The notes under the pieces are model-generated. The model saw only the letters and a program-made list of their open reading frames with translations, had not been told where the DNA came from and made no database searches. This document shows positions 26,895 through 36,511 of a stretch of DNA of 64,000 nucleotides, in pieces (position 1 is the first letter of the stretch; every line of letters begins with the position of its first letter). Source of the stretch: Hyphomicrobiales bacterium (lineage in GTDB: Bacteria; Pseudomonadota; Alphaproteobacteria; Rhizobiales; Beijerinckiaceae); the NCBI GenBank assembly GCA_028869185.1, contig JAGWTA010000001.1, positions 124,001 through 188,000 on the forward strand, in the 5' to 3' direction. The translations under genes were made by a program, and so were the position numbers.

Positions 26895-27794
26895 TCAGAC
26901 CTTCTTGATCGTCGCCTTGCCGAAGATACCCGAGGGCTTCAACGACAGAACCAGCAGCAGGAGCACCAGACCCGGCACGTCTTTGTAGCCAGTCGAAATG
27001 TAAAAGCCCGTCATCGTCTCGACGATGCCGAGGATGAGACCGCCAACAATTGCGCCGACGCCTGACGAAAGACCGCCGATGATCGCCACCGCGAAGGCCT
27101 TGAGCCCAAGCACCGCGCCCATGGCGGCTCCGGTCAACGTCACGGGAGCGACGAGCACGCCCGCAAAGGCTGCGGCGAGCGAGGAAAGCGCATAAGAAAA
27201 GGTGATGACCATCGATGTGTTGACGCCCATCAAGCCGGCGGCGTCGCGATCGTTGGCCGTAGCGACGACCGCCTTGCCGTAGATCGAGCGGCGGTTGAAC
27301 AGTTCGACGGCGGCCATCAGCAACAGCGCGCCGATCACGATGGCGATTTCCATCGGTTGAATGCGCACCGGCCCGAATTGCAGCGCGCGTTCAGGCAACG
27401 GAGAGGGAAATTTCAGCGGGTCGCGGCCCCAGATATTTTCCGCCAGATTGCGGAAGATGATGCCGAGCGCGATCGTGGCCATGATCCAGCCGGCTTCCGA
27501 TTTGGTGCGGATCGCCTGGCGCACGCCGAGCCATTCGACCACGGCGCCCTGCATCAGTCCGAACGCCAGCACGACGGGCAGCATCAGGAGATAGGCCCAG
27601 AACGTGCCGATCTTCTGGCCGATGAGAAAGTTGATCGTCGTCAGACCGACCAGCGCGCCGAGCATCAATGCTTCGCCCTGGCCGAAATTCAGCGTTTTGG
27701 ATGTCGAGAAGGTCAGCTGGTAGCCGAATGCGATCACAGCGTAGATCATGCCGACGGCAAGGCCGCTGACCAGCAATTGTGCGAAAATGTCCAT
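26895..27794 (-). CDS. livH: branched-chain amino acid-type ABC transporter permease LivH
   Basis: 299-residue LivH-type inner-membrane permease. Seen: N-terminus with IYAVIAFGYQLTFSTSKTLNFGQGEALMLGA (family hallmark), several membrane helices, AAFAGVLVAPVT and GLKAFAVAIIGGLSSGVGAIVGG. It lies 77 bases downstream of the binding-protein gene, across a terminator-like hairpin, and just ahead of the LivM-LivG fusion. Confidence 0.92.
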   Translation of the reverse strand: MDIFAQLLVSGLAVGMIYAVIAFGYQLTFSTSKTLNFGQGEALMLGALVGLTTINFLIGQKIGTFWAYLLMLPVVLAFGLMQGAVVEWLGVRQAIRTKSEAGWIMATIALGIIFRNLAENIWGRDPLKFPSPLPERALQFGPVRIQPMEIAIVIGALLLMAAVELFNRRSIYGKAVVATANDRDAAGLMGVNTSMVITFSYALSSLAAAFAGVLVAPVTLTGAAMGAVLGLKAFAVAIIGGLSSGVGAIVGGLILGIVETMTGFYISTGYKDVPGLVLLLLVLSLKPSGIFGKATIKKV

Positions 27795-27825
27795 GGGGGC
27801 GGCCCGTATTTTTCAGACGTGCGGG

Positions 27826-27854
27826 CGAAAAACAGGCGGGGCGCAAGCCCCGCC
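27826..27854 (-). terminator. attenuator-like hairpin between binding-protein gene and livH
   Basis: Perfect 8-base stem (ggcggggc / gccccgcc) with a 4-base loop, followed on the minus strand by tgttttt. Placed between a periplasmic binding-protein gene and its membrane-component genes, it probably lets part of the transcripts stop, so that more binding protein is made than permease. Confidence 0.65.
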
Positions 27855-27871
27855 GTTTCTTGTGCGAACGA

Positions 27872-29098
27872 TCAGCCCTTGGGCTTCACGCGCAGCGCGT
27901 TGGCGCCTTCGAGGTCTTCTGGATGGGCCGGCACGACGCGGCCGCCCTTCACCAGACCCATCACCGGAATGTTGGCGCTGATCGCCTCGTGATCCGTGGC
28001 CGTGAAGGGATGATCGTAAGTCGTCACGACGCCTTCGACCTTCTCGTTGAGGTTTTCGAGCGCCGCCCGGATCTTGCGGCCATCGGTGTCGCCGGCCTGC
28101 TTGATCGCGGCGGCCAGCAGATACACCGAGTCATAGCCCTGCGCGGCCGAAACCGGCGAAGGCATGCGATCGATGTTGTAGGCCTTCTGGTAGGCGTCGA
28201 TGAACGCCTTGCGCTTGGGCGTGGTCGGCAGCTGGATGAAGGTTTCCGGCATGATCGCGCCGTCGCCATTGGGGCCGGCGGTGTCGATGAAGCTGGCCAT
28301 CGAGAGCGTCCAGGAGCCGATCATCGGCACTTTCCAGCCGAGCTTGGCCATGGCGTTGGCAATCTGCGCGAGTTCCGGACCGATCGCGTAGGTCAGGATC
28401 ACGTCGGCGCCGGCTTCCTTGGCCTTCAGCACCTGCGCGGTCATGTCCGTGTCGCCGATGTTGAACTTTTCAGTCGTCACGGGCTTCACGCCCATCGTTT
28501 CGAGCGCGGCGATCATGTCCTTCTGGCCGAGCTGACCGTAATTGGTCGAATCGGCAAGAATGGCGGGCTTTTTGAAGCCCTGACGCTTGATCGCCTCTTC
28601 CGCGATCATCTTCGATTGAATGGCGTCGCTCGCGGACGTGCGGAACACGTAGTTGTTCTTGTAGTTCGGCGGAACAAACTGCTGCGTGATCGCCGTGCCG
28701 GTCGCGACATTGTTGATGACCGGAATTTCCGCTTCCTGATAGAAGCGCTGCGAGGCGAGCGCGACGCCGGTGTTGATGTAGCCAAGCGTGGCGACGACCT
28801 GCTCCTTGTTGATGAGCTCCTGCGCAACCTGCACGCCGAGTTCGTTCTTGGCTTCGTCGTCGCGCTCGATCAGCTGGATCTGCCGGCCCAGAACGCCGCC
28901 GGCCTTGTTGATCTCTTCGACCGCCAGCTTGGCGCCATCGCGCATCGAAACGCCCATCGAGGACGAGCCGCCCGTGTAGGGGCCGGAAAGGCCGACCTTG
29001 ATCGGATCGGCGGCGAGAACAGGAGACGCCAGCAGCGCGGCGGCGATAATCAAAGCAGTGCGAGATACGGTCACATTCCTCTCCATCATTGAAGTCAT
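27872..29098 (-). CDS. ABC transporter substrate-binding protein (Liv/amide type)
   Basis: 408-residue periplasmic binding protein. The signal peptide (residues ~12-29, RTALIIAAALLASPVLA) is followed by a type I periplasmic binding fold: ADPIKVGLSGPYTG, EEINKAGGVLGRQI, VATLGYINTGVALA, GYDSVYLLAAAIKQAG. The exact start is uncertain; 29098 has an aagg ribosome-like site, and starts at 29089/29086 would also leave a signal peptide. First gene of the Liv-type operon. The family binds branched-chain amino acids, amides or urea; the ligand here is not determined. Confidence 0.9.
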   Translation of the reverse strand: MTSMMERNVTVSRTALIIAAALLASPVLAADPIKVGLSGPYTGGSSSMGVSMRDGAKLAVEEINKAGGVLGRQIQLIERDDEAKNELGVQVAQELINKEQVVATLGYINTGVALASQRFYQEAEIPVINNVATGTAITQQFVPPNYKNNYVFRTSASDAIQSKMIAEEAIKRQGFKKPAILADSTNYGQLGQKDMIAALETMGVKPVTTEKFNIGDTDMTAQVLKAKEAGADVILTYAIGPELAQIANAMAKLGWKVPMIGSWTLSMASFIDTAGPNGDGAIMPETFIQLPTTPKRKAFIDAYQKAYNIDRMPSPVSAAQGYDSVYLLAAAIKQAGDTDGRKIRAALENLNEKVEGVVTTYDHPFTATDHEAISANIPVMGLVKGGRVVPAHPEDLEGANALRVKPKG

Positions 29099-29214
29099 GC
29101 CGCCGCCTTGTCCCGACGGCTTATAGGGATGCCTATTTCATTGCATGCTAGACTGCAAGAGCATGTTAGCGCCGATGCCGGAGTGTGTTTTTGTGCGGCG
29201 CCGCAAAACTGCGA

Positions 29215-30192
29215 TCAATCGCTGCGTCCGCGCTGCACGCATGCGTTGGCGATGCGCGAGGCCGCGGATTTTTCTTCGGGCGAAACATGTCCGCTCATGA
29301 GCCTGTCCCACAGTCCCGCGCTCTTGAGGTCGCGCGCCGCACAGGCGCAGGAGCGCACGCACAGGTCATGCGGCGCTCCGGCGTCGGCGCATTGCTGCTG
29401 GCAGCCCTTCGCAAAGGCCGCCTCCTGGGGCGTGGCGGGCGGGCCCGCCAGCGCGATCCAGCTGTAAAACAGCGCGAAGAGCAGCGGCTGATGGACGAGA
29501 TAGATCGCAAGGCTGTGCCGCCCCGCCCATCCCAGCGCCCGCAGCGGCGCGGTCTGCGGCGCCGGCCGGGCGAGCCGCTCCAGCCATCCGGCGCGCCGTG
29601 CAACAAGGCCTGCGCCGACGCCGGCGAATAGCGCGGCGGCCCAGGGCGCAAGCGGGCGATAGTCATTGGCGTAAGGCTCGACCGTATTCAGCCCGGTCCA
29701 GTTCAGCCCGTCGCCGTTGAACAGGGGCGAGGCGAGAAATTCGGGCGCGAGCGCGAAAGCGATCGCGGCTGCAAAAGCGACGGCGGGCGGGGCAAAGACA
29801 AGCGGAAGGCCCAGGAGGCTCGCTGCGGCGATGCAATGCAGAATGCCGAAATAGATCGGCGTTTGTGGAAAGAGCCACAGACTTGCCGCAGTCACCAGCG
29901 CCGCCGCGCCCGCCACCATCGCGAAATGCCGCGCAAACAGGCGCGGACGAAATCCGCCGCCCTGCGCCAGCGTCAGGCTGAAGCCGGCGACAGCCAGAAA
30001 CGTCATGGCGATCGCATGGCTGAACAGGCGCATCGCCGATGTTTCCGCTGCGCCCGCATCGATGAAGTTGAAATACGCCAGATCCCAGGTCGCGTGATAG
30101 ACGCCCATGGCGACCAGCGCCAAACCGCGCGCCAGATCGACGGCGGGCAGGCGCTTTCGCAGCGCCTGCGCCGTCTCCGGCGGCTCGGTCAC
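29215..30192 (-). CDS. DUF1624 / heparan-alpha-glucosaminide N-acetyltransferase-like membrane protein
   Basis: 325-residue multi-spanning membrane protein. Seen: PAVDLARGLALVAMGVYHATWDLAYF near the N-terminus (family hallmark with the conserved R-G-x-A/V and His), roughly eight hydrophobic segments, FGILHCIAAASLL, and a C-terminal AGRHSLAIYLVHQPLLFALF. The Cys-rich C-terminal stretch (CQQQCADAGAPHDLCVRSCACAA) is unusual. Members are thought to acetylate sugars across membranes, but bacterial roles are poorly known. It overlaps the upstream secreted-protein gene by four bases. Confidence 0.82.
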   Translation of the reverse strand: MTEPPETAQALRKRLPAVDLARGLALVAMGVYHATWDLAYFNFIDAGAAETSAMRLFSHAIAMTFLAVAGFSLTLAQGGGFRPRLFARHFAMVAGAAALVTAASLWLFPQTPIYFGILHCIAAASLLGLPLVFAPPAVAFAAAIAFALAPEFLASPLFNGDGLNWTGLNTVEPYANDYRPLAPWAAALFAGVGAGLVARRAGWLERLARPAPQTAPLRALGWAGRHSLAIYLVHQPLLFALFYSWIALAGPPATPQEAAFAKGCQQQCADAGAPHDLCVRSCACAARDLKSAGLWDRLMSGHVSPEEKSAASRIANACVQRGRSD

Positions 30193-31172
30193 TTGCCCTC
30201 GAGCGGCCGGTTGTCGGCCGGCTTCGTAGCCTTGTCGGAGAACCGGCTGAAGGACATGTCGGGCGCGCTCATGTTATGGCGCGACAGAACGCGCCGCCCC
30301 GCCCACAATTCGACGACCGGCGTCGTCTTGAAATTCATCACGCCGCTTTCCTTCCAGGTCTTCCCGCCTTTTTCGCGCCAGGAAATATCGGCGACGTCGG
30401 CGTTCTGTTCGCGCGCATACATTGAGCGCAGGGCGGCGAAGGGCAGACCGTCCGGCATCGCGCCGTCGTAGGAAACATCCAGCGAAATATGTTCCTGATC
30501 GATCTTTTCCAGATTGATATGCGCAGCGCCGCCGCGCTTGAACATCAGGTTCAGCGTCTTGGTTTGCGGGTCGAACGAAATTTCCTTCAGCGCGACGATC
30601 GGGCGCTCCTGCACTTCGACAGGCCCGATCAGGAAGGAAGAGCCATAGGCCGTCCAGCGCATGTCTTCGTAAGGCAGCGGGCGCGCGCGGAAATATCCGT
30701 CCGGCGGATAAAAAACCAGAACTTCCTCTGCGCGTTCGCGGTAGTTGACCCATAGTTGCACGATCTGCAGGCCGGTCACGCTCTTGTCGCCGACCCGCAC
30801 CGGAACGGTGGCCGGGCGCCAGAATTCGGGAATGCGATATCCGACGAGCTGCATCATCGGCGATTCCCACAAGGTGATGCGCTCGCCCTTGTCGGCGAAA
30901 GTCTGCGCGTCGGGCTGGAAGTTGCAGCTTGTGAGGTCCGGCGCCCACCTGTCTGTCACGATCGTGCCGATATAGGCGGGATGAATCGCCTGCAGGCGGA
31001 ACTGGCGCACCTGCGGCGAGACGAGGTCGATCTCGACATTGTCCTTTTCGGCGCAAAGTTCGGGCGTCGAAAGATTGCGCGCCTCCACGGCCAGTTCATC
31101 GGACCTTTGCGGCTCCGCCCGAGCCGGGATGATGGCGAAAAGAACAGCAAGAGCGAGCAGCGCGCGCGACAT
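30189..31172 (-). CDS. secreted protein of unknown function
   Basis: 327-residue protein with a signal peptide (MSRALLALAVLFAIIPARA). I do not recognise a domain. The mature part is mixed alpha/beta, with LCAEKDNVEIDLVSPQVRQF near the N-terminus, several beta-rich segments (LQIVQLWVNYRERAEEVLVFYP), and KTTPVVELWAGRRVLSRHN near the end. The start was set at 31172 because the signal peptide begins there; upstream in-frame sequence runs into the tRNA gene. It is coupled to the DUF1624 gene by a 4-base overlap, so the two may act together at the envelope. Confidence 0.75.
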   Translation of the reverse strand: MSRALLALAVLFAIIPARAEPQRSDELAVEARNLSTPELCAEKDNVEIDLVSPQVRQFRLQAIHPAYIGTIVTDRWAPDLTSCNFQPDAQTFADKGERITLWESPMMQLVGYRIPEFWRPATVPVRVGDKSVTGLQIVQLWVNYRERAEEVLVFYPPDGYFRARPLPYEDMRWTAYGSSFLIGPVEVQERPIVALKEISFDPQTKTLNLMFKRGGAAHINLEKIDQEHISLDVSYDGAMPDGLPFAALRSMYAREQNADVADISWREKGGKTWKESGVMNFKTTPVVELWAGRRVLSRHNMSAPDMSFSRFSDKATKPADNRPLEGK

Positions 31173-31270
31173 GGAGGGACCCTTGAAATCGGCGCGGACG
31201 ATAGGCCAAGGCGCCCCGGGCCGCAAACCGCATTTCCAAAGCCGGCAATTTCCGCTAAAGCGAGGCGAGC

Positions 31271-31344
31271 GCGGGCGTAGTTCAATGGTAGAACGGCAGC
31301 TTCCCAAGCTGCATACGAGGGTTCGATTCCCTTCGCCCGCTCCA
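31271..31344 (+). tRNA. tRNA-Gly (anticodon CCC)
   Basis: 74-base cloverleaf: acceptor gcgggcg/cgcccgc, D-arm gttc...gaac, anticodon stem gcagc/gctgc with loop ttcccaa (anticodon CCC), T-arm gaggg-ttcgatt-ccctt, discriminator T and encoded CCA end. It reads GGG glycine codons. Confidence 0.96.
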
Positions 31345-31441
31345 TGGCCTTCGCCAATGCGCTCGCCACTGACAGGCGTTCGGGCCGGGCTGCTGATTGC
31401 CCCGGCGATGTGGATGCGTCCGAACGCGCAGGGTCGCGAGA

Positions 31442-33028
31442 TCACAACAGCCACTGAATTGGCAGAAGCGACAGGGCGGAAACGATCGCGCGGGAAAACG
31501 GCGTGGTGCCAGGTTCGCGTCGAAAACGATGCGGCGCGCCGTCCTCGTCCAAAGTCCAGGCGAGGTCGCCGTTCCCATCGAGCGTGACGGCATAGGCCGC
31601 TTCAGGCAGCCGCCGGTCGAGCGCCGCGCCAAAGGATTGCGCCAGCTGCGCCGAATCGATGATGAATCCCATTTCACAATTCAGCAACGCGCTGCGCGGA
31701 TCGAAATTGAAAGACCCCACGAAAAAGGTCCGACCGTCGATGGCGAAGGTTTTGGCGTGCACGCTTTCGCCGCCGCCGCTGAAACTTGTCTGCGCCACGT
31801 TCGCCTTGCGCGTGGGCGACGCGCTGATCGGGCTGGCTTCGAACAGCCGCACGCCCGCCCGCAGCAGCGGCTTGCGATAGGGCGCATAGCCAGCGTGAAC
31901 AACGGGCACATCGGTCACCTGAATGCTGTTCGTGGCGACGCGCACCGCTGCGCCGCGCCGGGCGGCGTCGGCCAGCAGCGTTTCGCCCAGTTCGCCGGGC
32001 ACGAAATAGCCGGACACCAGGTCGATCCGCGATCGCGCGCCCTGAAATAGCGGCGCGATTTGGCTTGCAAGCAGTGAATCGCGCTGCGCCTTGCCCGTCG
32101 CCTTGGCGGGATCGTCGGCCGCCAGCCGCACCGGCGCCCAGACGAATGCTGTCGAAGGATCATTCAGCCCGAGCGTTTCCAGCGCCTTGTCGCTCGCCTC
32201 GCGATAGCGTTGCGCACGGTCCAGATCGTCATAGACGGGATTGGTCAGTTCTTCTGCGGTCATGGCGCCGCCGGTCGCAAGGATCGATTCTGCGGGATAG
32301 GCCGATTGGCTTTCCCAGTATCGCTCGAACACGGCTGAAACGCTCGGAACGACCGCGCCAACAGCGAGCGCATCCACATCCATGAACAGTCCTTCGTCGC
32401 GCGCGCCGAAATATTCATCGCCAACATTGCGTCCGCCAACCACCGAGCCGGCGCCGTCGACAGTGAAAGACTTGTTGTGCATGCGATGATTGAGGCGGGG
32501 AAAGTCGAACAGATAATTTGCGGCGCGCACCTTCCGGATTATGAGCGGATTGAACAATCGCACGGAGATATTGGGATGCGCGTTGACCCCGGCCCACATC
32601 GCATCGAGGCCGGCCGTCGGGTTGTCGTCGATCAGCAAGCGCACGCGTACGCCGCGATCGGCGGCCTTCATGATCTCCGAAAGCAGCAGCCGACCGGAAA
32701 GATCGTTCTCCCAGATGTAATATTGCGCGTCGATAGTGTGGCGCGCGTTGCGCGCCATCGCAAGGCGCATGGCGAAAGCATCGATCCCGCGCGTCAGCAG
32801 CAGCAGAGCCGTCTGCCCGTCGTGTTCGCGCGTGAAATGCGCGGCCGCTTGTGCGAAAGGGCTGGCGAGGGCGGGCGTCGGCGCAGCGTCGCCGCGCGTC
32901 GCGCGCTCGGGCAAGGGGTTGGCGAGCTTCAGGATCACCGCAATGACTGCAAGGCCGGCAAGGACGGCTGCAAGGGCCGCGATGATGCGGCTCATGCTGC
33001 GGGGTTTCCGGTCGTTTGGTGTGGGCAC
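31442..33028 (-). CDS. phospholipase D-like / cardiolipin synthase family protein
   Basis: 528-residue protein with an N-terminal membrane anchor (residues ~14-34) and two HKD motifs: HNKSFTVD near residue 183 with GGRNVGDEYF after it, and HAKTFAID near residue 430 with GSFNFDPRSALLNCEMG. Two HKD motifs form one active site for transphosphatidylation or phosphodiester hydrolysis. IDAQYYIWENDLSG matches bacterial cardiolipin synthase-like proteins (YmdC/ClsC type). It lies 24 bases downstream of the cation-efflux gene. The exact lipid substrate is unknown. Confidence 0.9.
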   Translation of the reverse strand: MPTPNDRKPRSMSRIIAALAAVLAGLAVIAVILKLANPLPERATRGDAAPTPALASPFAQAAAHFTREHDGQTALLLLTRGIDAFAMRLAMARNARHTIDAQYYIWENDLSGRLLLSEIMKAADRGVRVRLLIDDNPTAGLDAMWAGVNAHPNISVRLFNPLIIRKVRAANYLFDFPRLNHRMHNKSFTVDGAGSVVGGRNVGDEYFGARDEGLFMDVDALAVGAVVPSVSAVFERYWESQSAYPAESILATGGAMTAEELTNPVYDDLDRAQRYREASDKALETLGLNDPSTAFVWAPVRLAADDPAKATGKAQRDSLLASQIAPLFQGARSRIDLVSGYFVPGELGETLLADAARRGAAVRVATNSIQVTDVPVVHAGYAPYRKPLLRAGVRLFEASPISASPTRKANVAQTSFSGGGESVHAKTFAIDGRTFFVGSFNFDPRSALLNCEMGFIIDSAQLAQSFGAALDRRLPEAAYAVTLDGNGDLAWTLDEDGAPHRFRREPGTTPFSRAIVSALSLLPIQWLL

Positions 33029-33052
33029 GCGCCTGCTCCCTGCGCTATCCGA

Positions 33053-34000
33053 TCAGTCCTGTTGCCGCCCAGTTTGCGACGCGGCGCGACGGGTATCAAA
33101 CGGACTGACAAACAGGCGGCTGACCGCGGGCAGACGTTTCTGCGCATCCCGCGCGATATCGCCCACGATACGCTCCACCTGGGCGCCCTCGATCCCATCG
33201 TCGAAATCGACGCGCATCACCGCAAGAACGGCATCGACTGATTGCTGTATCGTCAATACCTCGACAACCGCAGTCACCCCGGGTTGAGCGGCGGCGATGG
33301 CGCGCAACGCGCGTGCGATTTCGGGCGAGGCGGTCTGGCCAATCAACAGATGCTTGGCCTTGGCCAGCAATATTATCGCCACCACGCCGAGCAGGAACGC
33401 GATCAGGATCGAGGCCAGAGCGTCCCAGCGCGGATCGCGCGTCAGCAATTCCAGGCCTATGCCGCTCGCCGCGATGAACAAGCCGCAAACGGCCGCAGCA
33501 TCTTCCAGCATGACGGAAAGCGTGGTGGTGTCGCGGCTGTCGATCACCGCGCGCAGGAACGGCAGATCGCCCCGCGCCCGATTGAACGCGCGAACAGCGG
33601 CGACGAGCGACCAGCCTTCGAGCAATGCGGCGATACCCAGAATGCCAAGAGCCACGGCCGGACGTTCGGTTTCGACAGGGTGAAGCCAATGCGCGACGCC
33701 TTCGTACAACGCCACGCCCGCGCCCAGCGTGAATACGAGCAAGGCGACCACGAAAGACCAGAAATACTGTTCACGCGCATATCCCAAAGGATGCAATTCG
33801 TCGGCTGGCAGGCGCGCGCGCCGGCGACCATAGGCGAGCAGCGCTTCGTTCACGGTGTCGACCAGGCTGTGCACGCCTTCGGTCATCATGGCCGACGAAC
33901 CCGTTATTGCGGCGCCAGCGAACTTCGCCACGGCAATGCCAAGGTTCGCCAGGAACGCCCGCAGGATGACGGTGTTCGCCCCGTCAGTGGTGGCGACCAT
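33053..34000 (-). CDS. cation diffusion facilitator (CDF) transporter
   Basis: 315-residue CDF efflux protein. About six membrane helices form residues ~10-215; the metal-site helices carry MMTEGVHSLVDTVNE (HxxxD in TM2) and SVMLEDAAAVCG (TM5, where Asp is kept but the usual His is replaced). The cytoplasmic C-terminal domain contains VDAVLAVMRVDFDDG. Family members export Zn, Co, Fe or Mn in exchange for protons; the replaced TM5 His means the metal cannot be guessed. Its start overlaps the upstream ClC gene by 17 bases. Confidence 0.9.
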   Translation of the reverse strand: MVATTDGANTVILRAFLANLGIAVAKFAGAAITGSSAMMTEGVHSLVDTVNEALLAYGRRRARLPADELHPLGYAREQYFWSFVVALLVFTLGAGVALYEGVAHWLHPVETERPAVALGILGIAALLEGWSLVAAVRAFNRARGDLPFLRAVIDSRDTTTLSVMLEDAAAVCGLFIAASGIGLELLTRDPRWDALASILIAFLLGVVAIILLAKAKHLLIGQTASPEIARALRAIAAAQPGVTAVVEVLTIQQSVDAVLAVMRVDFDDGIEGAQVERIVGDIARDAQKRLPAVSRLFVSPFDTRRAASQTGRQQD

Positions 34001-35204
34001 CGCGCTCTCCCTCCAGTCCTGTCAGCCGCAAGGCAGCCGCGCCGATGGCCACCCCAATCGTGAGCGCGAGGACTGCATGGTTCGTTCCCAGGAAAATCAG
34101 CACCAGCAGCACCGTCAACGGCCGTTTCATGACGACGGTCGCCGTTGCAGCGACAGACGCCGCGACAGCGATGCCCGGATCGAGGCCCGGGGCATAGGCC
34201 GCCAGCGCCAGCCCGCCGGCTGCGCCCACAAATGACAACGGCATGATCGGCCCACCCAGCCAGCCGCCCGCCAGGCACAGGGCGAGCGCCAGAGCCTTGA
34301 GCACAGAGACGCCCATCAAGACTGCCGGCGCAGCCAATGCCGGGTCGACCATAGCCGCGGAAAGCTGGTGCTGCCCGTTGAACCGGACGATCGGGAAAAA
34401 CGCGGCCAGCAAGGCGAAGATCAGGCTGGCCGCCAGAACGCGCAGGCGGACGTCGTTGCTCAAGAGCGCGAGCATCTTCGTCGCGCCCGAGCGCATCATC
34501 AGATGGATCAGGCCCAGCACGGCGCCCAGCAATGCCGGCGCCACCGCGAGCGCCAAGGCGCTCGCCTCCCCGTCGCGCCCGACAGGCGGCATGGGAATGG
34601 CCAGTCCCGCCCCTTTGGGGAGCGCATGGTTTGCAAGCAGAAAACCCCCGAGCCCCGCGAGCGCGGCCAGCACTAGCAAGGGCCATGGCGCGTCCGGCGC
34701 GCTTCCTTCTCCATAGGAGGCGCCGCCGGGCGGAGAGCCGTACAGCGCCCCCAGCGCACCCGCATTGCCTATTCTGCCGATCAGCCGGCGCTGCTGCAGG
34801 TCCCTGCCGATATAGCCCGATACAAGGGCGGACAGTTCCCCGATCACCGCCAGAACGCCGGCTTCGGGCCCGATTGCGCCGCCGAAGCCGACCGATACGA
34901 TGCCCAGCGCCGCTAGCGTCGCGGCTGGCTGCAGCGCGGCGCGCGCGTTTGCGTAAACCTGGTCGAGCGTGCTCTCCATGGTCGCATCGGGCTCATGCCG
35001 ACGCAGCCATGCGATCAGCGCGCCCCCGGTCATCACTGTCAGGAAGATGCGCAACGGGCCGGACTGTTCGGGCCAGAGCGCATGCTCGAACAGCGTCATG
35101 AAAAAAAGCACCAGTGCGGTGACAAACCCCGACAGCAGGCCAAGGCCAATGGCCGCGCCCAACGGGACGAGCCTCTCTGTCGTCATGCTGGAGCGTTGCG
35201 GCAT
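33984..35204 (-). CDS. ClC-type chloride channel family protein (no CBS domains)
   Basis: 406-residue membrane protein. The ClC pattern is visible in GFGGAIGPEAGVLAVIGELS (gating-Glu segment), GAYGSPPGG-like LGALYGSPPGGASYGE, and the C-terminal helices with AASVAATATVVMKRPL. The C-terminus lacks CBS domains, unlike the ClC at 19 kb. The true start may be 35186 (second Met, MTTERLV). It overlaps the CDF gene, which suggests co-expression with metal efflux. Confidence 0.83.
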   Translation of the reverse strand: MPQRSSMTTERLVPLGAAIGLGLLSGFVTALVLFFMTLFEHALWPEQSGPLRIFLTVMTGGALIAWLRRHEPDATMESTLDQVYANARAALQPAATLAALGIVSVGFGGAIGPEAGVLAVIGELSALVSGYIGRDLQQRRLIGRIGNAGALGALYGSPPGGASYGEGSAPDAPWPLLVLAALAGLGGFLLANHALPKGAGLAIPMPPVGRDGEASALALAVAPALLGAVLGLIHLMMRSGATKMLALLSNDVRLRVLAASLIFALLAAFFPIVRFNGQHQLSAAMVDPALAAPAVLMGVSVLKALALALCLAGGWLGGPIMPLSFVGAAGGLALAAYAPGLDPGIAVAASVAATATVVMKRPLTVLLVLIFLGTNHAVLALTIGVAIGAAALRLTGLEGERDGRHH

Positions 35205-35207
35205 GCT

Positions 35208-35540
35208 CTAGCGGCGCCCGATCGCCGGCGCGAGGATCGTCCCGGCGGAGGGATGAACGGGCCATTTTGGATGGTCGTCGCCGCGCTCCAGCGCGTTCGG
35301 CGCTTCGGCTTCTGTCTGACGGGCCTCGGCGTCGATGCTGTCGGATGAATTTCCCGCGCTGAAGAACAGGCTCGTCACGGCCGCGCCGACCATGATGGGA
35401 TTGGATCCGGTCCGGAAGGTTCCGGCGACGCCGGCTGCCCAGCGTGCGTTCACGCCGATGAACACGTTACGCATCGATTTTTCCACCGCCAGCCTCTCCG
35501 TTGTCCCTGCAGCGTCGTCGCGCTCGCGCGTTTCCGTCAT
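35208..35540 (-). CDS. small hypothetical protein
   Basis: 110-residue frame just upstream of the second ClC gene on the same strand (3-base gap). I recognise no domain. The middle part (MRNVFIGVNARWAAGVAGTF) starts at an internal Met at 35474 and has a mildly hydrophobic stretch, while the rest is polar. No clear ribosome site precedes 35540. It may be a real small gene co-expressed with the transporter genes or a chance frame in GC-rich sequence. The 121 bases between it and ureD hold nothing recognisable beyond ureD's start region. Confidence 0.35.
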   Translation of the reverse strand: MTETRERDDAAGTTERLAVEKSMRNVFIGVNARWAAGVAGTFRTGSNPIMVGAAVTSLFFSAGNSSDSIDAEARQTEAEAPNALERGDDHPKWPVHPSAGTILAPAIGRR

Positions 35541-35661
35541 CTTTGGTTGTGTTGTTCATCGTATTTCGCTGCTCGATGGGGCGCAAACGAGCGCTGCGAC
35601 CAGCGCCGGGGCGATGCGCGCGCCCATGGCGTTGTCGTCCGCGGCGCGCTAGACAGGCGCA

Positions 35662-36483
35662 ATGCTGGACGTCCACACATCCGCGCCGCCGCGCGCGCGA
35701 GGAGAGATCGACGCCGCCTTTGCGGCGACGGCCGGACGCACGCGGATTGCGCGGCTCTATGAAACGGGCGGCCTGCGCTTGCGTTTTCCCAGAGCGGGCT
35801 CTTTGTGCGAGGCGGTGATCGTCAATACCGCCGGCGGCATTGTCGGCGGCGATGCGGCGCGCCTGCGCTTCACGGCGCAGGCTCACAGCGCCGTCGAGAT
35901 CACCTCGCAATCGGCGGAGAAAATCTACCGCAGCGACGGCGCGCTCGCGACGCTCGAAACGCGCCTGACGGTCGAGCCCGGCGCCCACACGCTCTATTTC
36001 CCGCAGGAAGCGATCCTGTTCGACGGCGCCCGCCTCGCGCGCCGGCTCGAGGCCGACATGGCCGAAGGCGCGACGCTGGTCTTGTGCGAAAGCGTCGTGT
36101 TCGGCCGCATCGCCTCGGGCGAACAGTGCCGCGCCGCCGCCTTTTCCGACCGTTGGCGCGTGCGGCGCGCCGGCAAACTGGTTTTCGCCGAGGACATGCG
36201 CATCGAGGGCGATATCGCCGCCGCGCTTGACAGGCCCGCCGTCGGCGCCGGCGCCCGCGCCTTCGGCCTTCTGGCCTATCTGGGCGCGGACGCTGAAAAT
36301 TTGTGCAACAGGCTGCGCGAGCGGCTGGACGGCGCACAGGAAAATATCGCTGTGGGCGTTTCCGCTTTCGAGGGACAATGCATAATGCGCTGCGCGGCGC
36401 GTGCGCCGGACGCTCTGCGGACGGCAATGGTGGATGCTTTGGCCACATTGCGCGGCCGGGATGCGCCACGCGTATGGCAATAA
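35662..36483 (+). CDS. ureD: urease accessory protein UreD
   Basis: 273-residue scaffold protein of the UreD-UreF-UreG complex that helps put nickel and carbamate into apo-urease. Seen: ETGGLRLRFPR, VNTAGGIVGGDAARLRF (family hallmark), ITSQSAEKIYRS, YFPQEAILFDGARL. First gene of ureD-ureAB-(lipoprotein)-ureC, 28 bases upstream of ureAB. Confidence 0.95.
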   Translation: MLDVHTSAPPRARGEIDAAFAATAGRTRIARLYETGGLRLRFPRAGSLCEAVIVNTAGGIVGGDAARLRFTAQAHSAVEITSQSAEKIYRSDGALATLETRLTVEPGAHTLYFPQEAILFDGARLARRLEADMAEGATLVLCESVVFGRIASGEQCRAAAFSDRWRVRRAGKLVFAEDMRIEGDIAAALDRPAVGAGARAFGLLAYLGADAENLCNRLRERLDGAQENIAVGVSAFEGQCIMRCAARAPDALRTAMVDALATLRGRDAPRVWQ

Positions 36484-36511
36484 GCGCTGATCTGGCGATG
36501 AGTGAAGACCC